Assembly (NCBI GenBank): GCA_902800435.1
Contig: CADCEQ010000052.1
Location: 1 to 20,419, forward strand
Direction: 5' to 3'
Length of the DNA stretch: 20,419 nt
From: an uncultured Prevotellaceae bacterium
GTDB lineage: Bacteria > Bacteroidota > Bacteroidia > Bacteroidales > Bacteroidaceae
Under the pieces are notes generated by a model. That model was not told the origin of the DNA and made no database searches. It saw only the letters and a program-made list of their open reading frames with translations. Both the position numbers and the translations under genes were made by a program. The number at the start of each line of letters is the position of its first letter. Positions within the stretch are counted from its first letter, which is position 1. Below, one piece after another: positions 7,050 through 13,672 of this stretch.

Positions 7050-8369
7050 ATGAAAGTAATGAAATTCGGCGGCACCTCTGTAGGCACGCCACAAAGAATG
7101 AAGGAAGTAACGCAGCTCGTCGTCAAGTCGGGCGAGCCTGTTTTCGTCGTACTCTCGGCCATGTCGGGAACAACCAATTCGCTGGTCGAAATCTCTGACT
7201 ACCTCTACAAGAAGAACGCCGACGGCGCCAACGAGGTCATCAACCGTCTGGAGGCCAAGTACATGAAGCACGTCGAGGAACTCTACACCCAGGACGAAAC
7301 GAAGCAGACCACACGCGACTTCCTGAAGGAGGAGTTCAATTTTCTCCGCTCGTTCACCAAGGAGATTTTCACGTCGTTCGAGGAGAAGGCCATCGTGGCC
7401 CAGGGCGAGATGATGTCTACCAACATGGTGGTGAACTACATGAAGGAGCAGGGCATCAAGGCCGTGCTGCTCAACGCCCTTGACTTCATGCGCACCGACA
7501 AGAATGCCGAGCCCGACCCCGTCTATATCAAGGAGAAGCTGCAGGCCGTCATGCAGGAGAACGAGGGCCAGCAGGTCTACGTCACCCAGGGCTTCATCTG
7601 CCGCAATGCCTACGGCGAGGTCGACAACCTGCAGCGCGGCGGCTCCGACTACACCGCCTCGCTCATAGGAGCTGCTCTGAACGCCGAGGAGATTCAGATT
7701 TGGACCGACATCGACGGCATGCACAACAACGACCCGCGTGTGGTCGACAAGACGCAGCCCGTCCACCAGCTGCAGTTCGAAGAGGCTGCCGAGCTGGCCT
7801 ACTTCGGTGCCAAGATTCTGCACCCGACGTGTGTGCAGCCCGCCAAGTACGCCGGCATCCCCGTCCGCCTGCTGAACACGATGGACCCCGATGCCGAGGG
7901 CACCACCATCTCCAACCAGACGGAGTACGGCAAGATCAAGGCCGTCGCCGCCAAGGACAACATCATCGCCATCAAGATCAAGTCGAGCCGCATGCTCCTG
8001 GCCACTGGCTTCCTGCGGAAGGTGTTCGAGATTTTCGAGTCCTACCAGACGCCCATCGATATGGTCTGCACGTCAGAGGTCGGTGTCTCGATGTCTATCG
8101 ATAATAGTGCCCACCTTGGAGAGATTGTCGACGAGCTGAAGAAGTACGGCACCGTCACCGTCGACACCGGCATGTGCATCATCTGCGTTGTCGGCGACCT
8201 CGACTGGTCGAACATCGGCTTCGAGACGCGCGTCATGGATGCCCTGAAGAACATCCCCGTGCGCATGATCAGCTACGGCGGTTCCAACTACAACATCTCA
8301 TTCCTCATCAAGGAGGAGGACAAGCGCCGCGCCCTGCAGAGCCTAAGCGACAACCTGTTTAATTCTTAA
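7050..8369 (+). CDS. lysC: Aspartate kinase, monofunctional
   Basis: A 439-residue enzyme phosphorylating aspartate, the entry step to lysine, diaminopimelate, threonine and methionine. The kinase domain starts MKVMKFGGTSVG, with RGGSDYTA (196-203) and WTDIDG (218-223) as substrate/nucleotide-site motifs. Two ACT-type regulatory domains follow (about 305-372 and 375-436), the usual place for end-product feedback. There is no fused homoserine dehydrogenase. A TTG 6 nt upstream would add two residues, but the ATG at 7050 begins the conserved MKVMKFGG and is preferred. It is 8 nt from lysA. The leader holds only the octamer array, with no room for a lysine riboswitch. Confidence 0.95.
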   Translation: MKVMKFGGTSVGTPQRMKEVTQLVVKSGEPVFVVLSAMSGTTNSLVEISDYLYKKNADGANEVINRLEAKYMKHVEELYTQDETKQTTRDFLKEEFNFLRSFTKEIFTSFEEKAIVAQGEMMSTNMVVNYMKEQGIKAVLLNALDFMRTDKNAEPDPVYIKEKLQAVMQENEGQQVYVTQGFICRNAYGEVDNLQRGGSDYTASLIGAALNAEEIQIWTDIDGMHNNDPRVVDKTQPVHQLQFEEAAELAYFGAKILHPTCVQPAKYAGIPVRLLNTMDPDAEGTTISNQTEYGKIKAVAAKDNIIAIKIKSSRMLLATGFLRKVFEIFESYQTPIDMVCTSEVGVSMSIDNSAHLGEIVDELKKYGTVTVDTGMCIICVVGDLDWSNIGFETRVMDALKNIPVRMISYGGSNYNISFLIKEEDKRRALQSLSDNLFNS

Positions 8370-8377
8370 TTTGACAG

Positions 8378-9535
8378 ATGAAAGGTAAATTCCCCGTAGA
8401 GCGGTTCCAGCAAATCCAGACACCGTTCTACTACTACGACACAGAACTGCTCAGACAGACACTACGCGCCATCAACGCCGAGACCAGCCGCCACGAGGGA
8501 TGGCACGTCCACTACGCCGTCAAGGCCAACGTCAACCCACGCCTGCTCACCATCATCCGTGAGGCAGGCCTGGGTGCCGATTGTGTCAGCGGCGGCGAGA
8601 TTGAGGCCTGCGTCAAGGCTGGCTTCCCCGGCTCGAAGATTGTCTTCGCCGGTGTTGGCAAGGCCGACTGGGAAATCAACATCGGGCTCGACCGCGACAT
8701 CTTCTGCTTCAACGTCGAGAGCATCCCCGAGCTCGAGGTCATCAACGAACTGGCTGCCGCCAAGGGCAAGGTGGCCCGCGTGGCCTTCCGACTGAACCCC
8801 AACGTAGGTGCCCACACCCACGCCAACATCACCACCGGACTGGCCGAGAATAAGTTCGGCATCGCCATGCGCGACATGGTGCCCGTCATTGAGCACGCCA
8901 GCCAGCTGAAGAACGTCCAAGTTGTCGGGCTCCACTTCCACATCGGCAGTCAGATTCTCGACATGGGCGACTTTCAGGCTCTCTGCAATCGCATCAACGA
9001 ACTGCAGGACGAGCTCGAGCGTCACCGCATCCGCGTGGAGCACATCAACGTCGGCGGCGGTCTCGGCGTAGACTACGAGCACCCTAACCGTGTATCTATC
9101 CCTGACTTCAAGGCCTACTTCGATACCTACGCCAAGAAGCTGAAGCTGCGCCCAGGCCAGACGCTCCACTTTGAGTTAGGCCGCGCCGTCGTCGCACAAT
9201 GCGGCACGCTCCTCACGCGTACCTTATATATTAAAAAAGGAGCCGTCAAACAGTTCGCCATCGTCGATGCTGGCTTCACCGACCTCATACGTCCTGCCCT
9301 CTATCAGGCCTACCACAAGATTGAGAATATTAGCAGCGACGAGCCGACAGAAGCCTACGACGTCGTCGGCCCCATCTGCGAGTCGACCGACGTTTTTGCA
9401 AAGCAGGTCGACCTCAACCGCACCAAGCGCGGCGACCTCCTGGCTATCCGCTCTGCCGGTGCCTACGGCGAGATTATGGCCTCGCAGTACAATTGCCGCC
9501 GACTGCCCCTGGCCTACACCAGCGACGAGTTCTAA
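8378..9535 (+). CDS. lysA: Diaminopimelate decarboxylase
   Basis: A 385-residue PLP enzyme of the alanine-racemase fold type that decarboxylates meso-diaminopimelate to L-lysine. The PLP lysine is Lys49 in HYAVKAN. HFHIGSQ (186-192), the glycine loop GGGLGVDY (226-233), the active-site Cys334 in CESTD (334-338), and Tyr363 in AGAYG are all in place. The length is at the short end of the family but no motif is lost. It follows lysC by 8 nt, and its TAA abuts the ATG of the next gene. First and last steps of the lysine branch are thus paired; the dap genes between them are not in the window. Confidence 0.96.
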   Translation: MKGKFPVERFQQIQTPFYYYDTELLRQTLRAINAETSRHEGWHVHYAVKANVNPRLLTIIREAGLGADCVSGGEIEACVKAGFPGSKIVFAGVGKADWEINIGLDRDIFCFNVESIPELEVINELAAAKGKVARVAFRLNPNVGAHTHANITTGLAENKFGIAMRDMVPVIEHASQLKNVQVVGLHFHIGSQILDMGDFQALCNRINELQDELERHRIRVEHINVGGGLGVDYEHPNRVSIPDFKAYFDTYAKKLKLRPGQTLHFELGRAVVAQCGTLLTRTLYIKKGAVKQFAIVDAGFTDLIRPALYQAYHKIENISSDEPTEAYDVVGPICESTDVFAKQVDLNRTKRGDLLAIRSAGAYGEIMASQYNCRRLPLAYTSDEF

Positions 9536-10333
9536 ATGGCTGTCATCGAGATAACATCCCTGTCGCATCCCGGCGTCGAGGTGTTCAGCACCTTGACCGA
9601 GGCACAGCTGCGCAACCGCCTTGAACCCGCCAAGGGCATCTTCATTGCCGAGAGCCCGAAGGTCATCAACGTGGCGCTCGATGCCGGCTACCAGCCCACT
9701 GCACTTCTATGCGAGCGTCGTCACATCGAGGGCGACGCTCGCAGCATCATTCAGCGCTGCGGCGATATTCCCGTCTACACTGGTGAGAGACAACTCCTCG
9801 AGCAGCTGACGGGCTACACCCTGACGCGCGGCGTTCTCTGCGCCATGCGCCGGCCGTCGCCACAGCCCGTTGCCGACGTCTGCCGCGATGCCCGCCGTGT
9901 GGTGGTCATCGACGGCGTGGTCGACACCACCAACATCGGCGCTATCTTCCGCTCGGCGGCCGCCCTGGGCATCGATGCCGTGCTGCTCACCCGATCGTCG
10001 TGCGACCCGCTCAACCGTCGTGCTGTGCGCGTCTCTATGGGCAGCGTCTTCCTTGTTCCCTGGACGTGGCTCGATGCCCCCATAAGCAGTCTCAACGACT
10101 TAGGATTCAAGACTGCCGCCATGGCCCTCACCGACGACAGCATTCCCCTCGATGCTCCCCAGCTGAAAACCATTCCCCGCCTGGCCATCATCATGGGCAC
10201 TGAGGGGGATGGTCTCTCCCCTGCTACCATTCAGTCTGCCGACTACGTTGTGCGTATCCCGATGTCCCATCACGTCGACTCCCTCAACGTCGCTGCCGCC
10301 TCAGCCGTCGCTTTCTGGGAACTTAGAGCGTGA
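9536..10333 (+). CDS. SpoU/TrmH-family RNA 2'-O-methyltransferase
   Basis: A 265-residue SPOUT methyltransferase of the TrmH/SpoU class, expected to 2'-O-methylate a ribose in tRNA or rRNA using S-adenosylmethionine. An N-terminal substrate-binding-like part (about 1-105) is followed by the knot domain. Motif 1 is DTTNIGAIFRSAAALG (130-145; Asn133, Arg139), motif 2 IIMGTEGDGLS (218-228), and motif 3 IPMSHHVDSLNVAAASAV (241-258). The exact RNA target cannot be read from sequence; related proteins are annotated variously as RlmB-like or TrmH-like. ATG immediately follows the lysA TAA, so it is the last gene of the plus-strand run. A foldback repeat starts directly after its stop codon. Confidence 0.9.
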   Translation: MAVIEITSLSHPGVEVFSTLTEAQLRNRLEPAKGIFIAESPKVINVALDAGYQPTALLCERRHIEGDARSIIQRCGDIPVYTGERQLLEQLTGYTLTRGVLCAMRRPSPQPVADVCRDARRVVVIDGVVDTTNIGAIFRSAAALGIDAVLLTRSSCDPLNRRAVRVSMGSVFLVPWTWLDAPISSLNDLGFKTAAMALTDDSIPLDAPQLKTIPRLAIIMGTEGDGLSPATIQSADYVVRIPMSHHVDSLNVAAASAVAFWELRA

Positions 10334-10578
10334 CGAGGGAAAGGGACAAAACGGGGACAAAGGGACAGGGACATTAAGGTTTTTATTTTTCCCATTTCAA
10401 GACATTAGAGCAAAGTACACGATAGACAAGGAAGGACAACCAGATTTGAATATCTAATTATAGTACTATATTATTTATATATTATATATATTATAATATA
10501 TATAATATATAAAAATTCCCCTTCTAAAATTTGCAGGAACCTTAATGTCCCTGTCCCTTTGTCCCCGATTTGTCTCGT
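10333..10578. repeat. Foldback element: long inverted repeat between convergent genes
   Basis: A perfect 30-bp inverted repeat, arms 10352-10381 and 10538-10567 (left arm starts CGGGGACAAAGGGACAGGGA), encloses 156 bp. The pairing extends outward with one mismatch through GACAAA (10345-10350 / 10569-10574) and, after a 6-nt bulge, ACGAG/CTCGT, giving outer limits near 10333 and 10578. The arms are themselves small arrays of GGGACA. The interior is AT-rich and holds two further palindromes. There is no ORF for a transposase, so it looks like a non-autonomous MITE- or REP-like element, or a giant terminator structure. It occupies most of the 366-bp gene-free gap between the methyltransferase and rnfA. 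Confidence 0.9.
10474..10513. repeat. AT-only perfect 40-bp palindrome
   Basis: Arms of 20 bp meet with no loop at 10493/10494. Every base is A or T and all 20 pairs match. A 12-bp palindrome TATAGTACTATA lies just before it at 10459-10470. Both are nested inside the foldback element. Such a sequence could extrude a cruciform or melt easily. Confidence 0.92.
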
Positions 10579-10582
10579 AGCA

Positions 10583-10623
10583 CTACACGAAAACGAGGTG
10601 GCGCTACACGAAAACGAGGTGGC
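10583..10623. repeat. 21-bp tandem duplication
   Basis: The unit CTACACGAAAACGAGGTGGC plus G occurs twice in a row (10583-10603 and 10604-10623), with 20 of 20 shared bases identical. It lies between the foldback element and the terminator hairpin. A length of 21 bp would keep frame, but no start codon or ribosome site precedes it, so coding is not supported. Confidence 0.9.
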
Positions 10624-10644
10624 CCCTCAGCCCCATAAAGAAAC

Positions 10645-10675
10645 GCACGGCATCTGACAATTGCAGATACCGTGC
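10645..10675. terminator. Terminator-like hairpin, probably bidirectional
   Basis: A 12-bp stem with one mismatch (GCACGGCATCTG / CAGATACCGTGC) and a 7-nt loop ACAATTG. On the minus strand it comes 24 nt after the rnfA stop and is followed by GTTTCTTT, so it should end the rnf transcript. On the plus strand it is followed by an AT-rich tail and could also stop the lysA-methyltransferase transcript. Confidence 0.75.
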
Positions 10676-10699
10676 ATTAATTATATAGGTGGGACGTTA

Positions 10700-11302
10700 T
10701 TAGTCGAGGCCGAAGAGGGTTTTGAGACCGCCGTCGACACCTGAGAAGCCCATGAAGGCGAGGGAGAGGAGACCAGCTGAGAGCATGACGATGGCCATGC
10801 CCTGCATGCCCTTGGGAATGCGCACCAGCTCCAACTGCTCGCGCATGCCGGCAAAGACGACGAGGGCGAGACCGAAGCCGACAGCCGTTGAGAAGGCGTA
10901 GACGACGGACTGCAGCAGCGAGAAGTCCTTCTGGATGACAAGGATGGCCACACCGAGGACTGCGCAGTTGGTGGTGATGAGGGGCAGGAAAATGCCGAGG
11001 GCCTGATAGAGTGCGGGCGACACCTTCTTGAGCACAATCTCGACCATCTGCACCAGCGAGGCGATGACGAGGATGAAGGCGATGGTCTGCAGATACTGCA
11101 GGCCGAAGGGGTCGAGCACGTAGCGCTGCACGAGCCATGTAACGATGGTAGCCAGCGTGAGCACAAAGGCTACGGCTGCCGACATGCCGAGCGAGGTGTC
11201 AATCTTCTTCGAGACACCAAGGAACGGACAGATGCCGAGGAACTGTGACAACACAATGTTGTTCACGAAGATGGCAGAGATAAATATCAGGATGTATTCC
11301 AT
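10700..11302 (-). CDS. rnfA: Rnf complex membrane subunit RnfA
   Basis: A 200-residue integral membrane protein with about six hydrophobic segments, one of the two homologous membrane subunits of the Rnf (ferredoxin:NAD+ oxidoreductase) ion pump. The start MEYILIFISAIFVNNIVLSQ and the motifs FLGICPFLG (22-30) and TTNCAVLG (109-116) are typical. Conserved membrane cysteines Cys25 and Cys112 are those thought in the family to hold an intramembrane iron-sulfur cluster with RnfE. Its start is 3 nt after the rnfE stop. It is the last gene of the rnf operon and is followed by a terminator-like hairpin. Confidence 0.96.
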   Translation of the reverse strand: MEYILIFISAIFVNNIVLSQFLGICPFLGVSKKIDTSLGMSAAVAFVLTLATIVTWLVQRYVLDPFGLQYLQTIAFILVIASLVQMVEIVLKKVSPALYQALGIFLPLITTNCAVLGVAILVIQKDFSLLQSVVYAFSTAVGFGLALVVFAGMREQLELVRIPKGMQGMAIVMLSAGLLSLAFMGFSGVDGGLKTLFGLD

Positions 11303-11305
11303 AAC

Positions 11306-11887
11306 TTAGTTCCTTATTTTGTTGACAATAGCGATGAGGAAGCCGAGGGTGATGAAGGCACCCGGAGGCAGGACGAAGAGCAGGATGTTGTAGGTCTCGG
11401 GCAGCAGGGTCAGTCCGAAGATGCTGCCACTGCCCAACAGCTCGCGGCAGATGCCGAGAAGCGTCAGTCCGAGCGTGAAACCCAGTCCGATGCCGATACC
11501 GTCGAAGAGCGAGGCTACAGGCGACTGCTTGGCGGCAAAGGCCTCAGCACGACCGAGAATGACGCAGTTGACGACAATCAGCGGGATGAAGAGTCCGAGG
11601 GCCGCGTCGACATCGGGCAGGAAGGCCTTGATGACCAGCTGCAGCATCGTGACGAAGGCGGCGATGACGACGATGAACACGGGGATTCGCACCTTATCGG
11701 GCGTGACCGACTTCAGGCACGAGATGACGACGTTGGTGCAGATGAGCACGGCCATCGTGGCCAGTCCCATCGACAGTCCGTTCAGGGCCGACGTGGTGGT
11801 GGCCAGCGTGGGACACATACCGAGCATCAGGACGAACGTGGGGTTCTCCTTGACGATGCCGTTCTTTACAATATTAATATAATTCAT
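11306..11887 (-). CDS. rnfE: Rnf complex membrane subunit RnfE
   Basis: A 193-residue membrane protein homologous to RnfA, with about six hydrophobic segments. NPTFVLMLGMCPTLATT (15-31) and VVNCVILGRAEAFA (104-117) are the conserved half-helix regions, with Cys25 and Cys107 matching the intramembrane cluster ligands of the family. Together with RnfA it forms the core through which electrons cross the membrane while ions (Na+ or H+) are pumped. An A-rich GAAAAAGGT precedes the ATG. The 87-nt gap to rnfG carries two opposed 9-bp repeat arrays, so despite membership in the operon its translation start is isolated from rnfG. Confidence 0.96.
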   Translation of the reverse strand: MNYINIVKNGIVKENPTFVLMLGMCPTLATTTSALNGLSMGLATMAVLICTNVVISCLKSVTPDKVRIPVFIVVIAAFVTMLQLVIKAFLPDVDAALGLFIPLIVVNCVILGRAEAFAAKQSPVASLFDGIGIGLGFTLGLTLLGICRELLGSGSIFGLTLLPETYNILLFVLPPGAFITLGFLIAIVNKIRN

Positions 11888-11904
11888 ACCTTTTTCGTTT
11901 TAAC

Positions 11905-11970
11905 CTCGAATTTCACGAATTGCACGAATTGGCTACGCATGATCAATTAGTAAAATTAGTGTAATTAGTG
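11905..11970 (-). repeat. Two opposed 3 x 9-bp arrays between rnfG and rnfE
   Basis: Read in the rnf direction, three nonamers CACTAATTA, CACTAATTT, TACTAATTG (11970-11944) are followed after 12 nt by CAATTCGTG, CAATTCGTG, AAATTCGAG (11931-11905). The second array is an imperfect reverse complement of the first, about 20 of 27 positions, so the transcript could fold into one stem with a 12-nt loop. Confidence 0.85.
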
Positions 11971-11974
11971 GTCG

Positions 11975-12604
11975 TTATTTATTTGTTTGCTTTGTGGCTC
12001 CCGACTCAGCATCTGGGGCGGGCGTAGCCTTGTAGGCGTTATAGGCATTGTTGACGGCCAGCAGGAAGGCGCGGCTGGTGATGGTCGAGGCGGTGATGGC
12101 GTCAACCTGTCCGCCGTCCTTCGAGACGGTCAGCGGCTCAGCGGGCGTCTTGCCGATGATGTCGCCCTTCTCGCCGCGCTGGAACCACTTGTCGGCCTTG
12201 GCACCGAGTCCCGGCGTCTCAGCATGCTCGAGCAGCGTGTAGCCGAGAATCTTGCCGTCGGGGTCGAAGCCTACGAGCACCTTCAGATTGCCGCCGAAGC
12301 CGCCGGTGGTCGACTCAACAGCGGCACCAAGGTCGCGGCCCTGGGCATCCTTGGCCTGATAGAGAATAAAGGTTAGCTCCTTGCCCTTGGCGTCGGTCTG
12401 GCGGACGGTGTCGGTCTGGGCGACAACGATGTTGTCGCATAGAAGGACAGACTGGATGCCGGCGGCGAGGGCCTTTTCCTTCTGCTGGGCGATGGGGCCT
12501 TCGGTCAAGTGGTTGACGAAGGCCAGGATGGCACCCATGACGACGGCGACACCCGTGAGCACCAGAGCCATATTCAGTAGTGTAGATTCAAGTTTCTTCA
12601 CCAT
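11975..12604 (-). CDS. rnfG: Rnf complex FMN-binding subunit RnfG
   Basis: A 209-residue protein with one N-terminal membrane anchor (about 10-32) and an FMN-binding domain on the outer face. The flavin attachment motif reads DAITASTITS (168-177), with Thr174 as the expected acceptor for phosphoester-linked FMN placed by ApbE; the usual Gly-Ala is Ala-Ser here. EHAETPGLGAKAD (126-138) is the other conserved stretch. The C-terminal tail (about 193-209) is polar and contains DAESGAT (198-204), which fits the same attachment motif and is discussed as a finding. It is the fifth gene of the operon counting rseC. No apbE is in the window. Confidence 0.95.
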   Translation of the reverse strand: MVKKLESTLLNMALVLTGVAVVMGAILAFVNHLTEGPIAQQKEKALAAGIQSVLLCDNIVVAQTDTVRQTDAKGKELTFILYQAKDAQGRDLGAAVESTTGGFGGNLKVLVGFDPDGKILGYTLLEHAETPGLGAKADKWFQRGEKGDIIGKTPAEPLTVSKDGGQVDAITASTITSRAFLLAVNNAYNAYKATPAPDAESGATKQTNK

Positions 12605-12607
12605 AGG

Positions 12608-12643
12608 GATTTTCGATTTACTGATTTTCGATTTACGATTTAG
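12608..12643 (-). repeat. Five-unit heptamer array between rnfD and rnfG
   Basis: In the rnf direction: CTAAATC, GTAAATC, GAAAATC, one extra A, GTAAATC, GAAAATC, then CCCT and the rnfG ATG. The last sense codons of rnfD (AAA TCG TAA) are part of the array. The same unit and the same 1-nt insertion between units 3 and 4 occur in the rnfC-rnfD gap. Confidence 0.87.
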
Positions 12644-13631
12644 TTGGGACTTCGCCGAAGCGCTTGGGTTTCACGTAGTTGTTGATGAGCGGCGTAAAGG
12701 CGTTCATGATGAGAATGGCGAACGACATGCCCTCAGGATAGGCGCCCCAGTTGCGGATGATGACCGTCAGCAGACCGATGCAGACGCCGTAGATAAGCTG
12801 TCCGCGCGGAGTCATGGGCGACGTAACGTAGTCGGTAGCCATGAAGATGGCTCCGAGCATCAGACCGCCAGAGAGGACGACGCTGACAGGGTCGGCATAA
12901 GCAGGACTGGCCAGATGGAGCAGTCCGGCGAAGACGAACACCGTAGCGATGATTGAGACGGGGATGTGCCACGTGATGATTTTGCGCCACAGCATGAAGG
13001 CCAGGCCGAGCAGCAGCGCCAAGGCGCAGATCTCGCCCATAGCGCCGGCCCCGTCGGGATGGTTGCCGAGCAGAAGGCTCAGCGAGTCGGGCAGGCGGTC
13101 GAGCACCGAGGCATCGCCACTCTTGATGGCTTCCTTCATGATGGCCAGCGGCGTGGCCCCCGTCTCGGCGTCAAGATAGCTCGTGAGCTGGCCAACCTTC
13201 GGCCAAGTGGTCATCTGTGCAGGGAAGGCCACAAGCAAGGCGGCACGTCCGACGAGTGCTGGGTTGAAGATGTTGTTGCCCAGACCGCCAAACGGCATCT
13301 TAGCTACGCCGATGGCAAACAGCGCACCGATGATGATAATCCATACGGTCAGGTTCGACGGCAGGTTGAAGGCAAGGAGCAGACCTGTAAGGGCGGCTGA
13401 GCCATCCATTACCGTAGAGCGCTCTTGCTTCAGGACATACTTGCTGATGGCCCACTCCAACAGGACGCAGGCAGCCACACTCGTTGCCGTCACGACAACG
13501 GAACCCAGGCCGAAGAAGTAGAACGACACGAGCAGAGCGGGCAGCAGGGCGATGATGACGCCGTACATGTTGCGCTCGACGGTGTCGGTGCCGTGGGCGT
13601 GTGGTGATAATGATACAACTAATTTTCCCAT
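12633..13631 (-). CDS. rnfD: Rnf complex membrane flavoprotein RnfD
   Basis: A 332-residue membrane protein of the NqrB/RnfD family with roughly eight to ten hydrophobic segments. Covalent FMN is expected at Thr160 in the motif DAETGAT (154-160), a clean match to the ApbE attachment sequence. GGLGNNIFNPALVGRA (115-130) and ATDYVTSPMTPRGQ are conserved family stretches. It passes electrons between the membrane core and RnfG. The last three codons and the stop lie inside the heptamer repeat that follows, so its C-terminus (TKS) may have been set by the array. The next gene, rnfG, starts 28 nt later. Confidence 0.96.
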   Translation of the reverse strand: MGKLVVSLSPHAHGTDTVERNMYGVIIALLPALLVSFYFFGLGSVVVTATSVAACVLLEWAISKYVLKQERSTVMDGSAALTGLLLAFNLPSNLTVWIIIIGALFAIGVAKMPFGGLGNNIFNPALVGRAALLVAFPAQMTTWPKVGQLTSYLDAETGATPLAIMKEAIKSGDASVLDRLPDSLSLLLGNHPDGAGAMGEICALALLLGLAFMLWRKIITWHIPVSIIATVFVFAGLLHLASPAYADPVSVVLSGGLMLGAIFMATDYVTSPMTPRGQLIYGVCIGLLTVIIRNWGAYPEGMSFAILIMNAFTPLINNYVKPKRFGEVPTKS

Positions 13632-13636
13632 CTATA

Positions 13637-13672
13637 TATTTACGATTTACAGATTTTCGAATTTCGATTTAT
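13637..13672 (-). repeat. Five-unit heptamer array between rnfC and rnfD
   Basis: In the rnf direction: ATAAATC, GAAATTC, GAAAATC, one extra T, GTAAATC, GTAAATA, then TATAG and the rnfD ATG. The first unit contains the rnfC stop TAA. The architecture (7+7+7+1+7+7) equals that of the rnfD-rnfG array. Confidence 0.87.

Noticed and set aside
6954..7823. Minus-strand open frame opposite lysC
   Set aside because: Valine/leucine-rich shadow of the aspartate kinase gene; no motif, start site or promoter.
10583..10623. CRISPR-like repeats here or in the heptamer arrays
   Set aside because: No unique spacers between units, units far too short or only two copies, and no cas genes.
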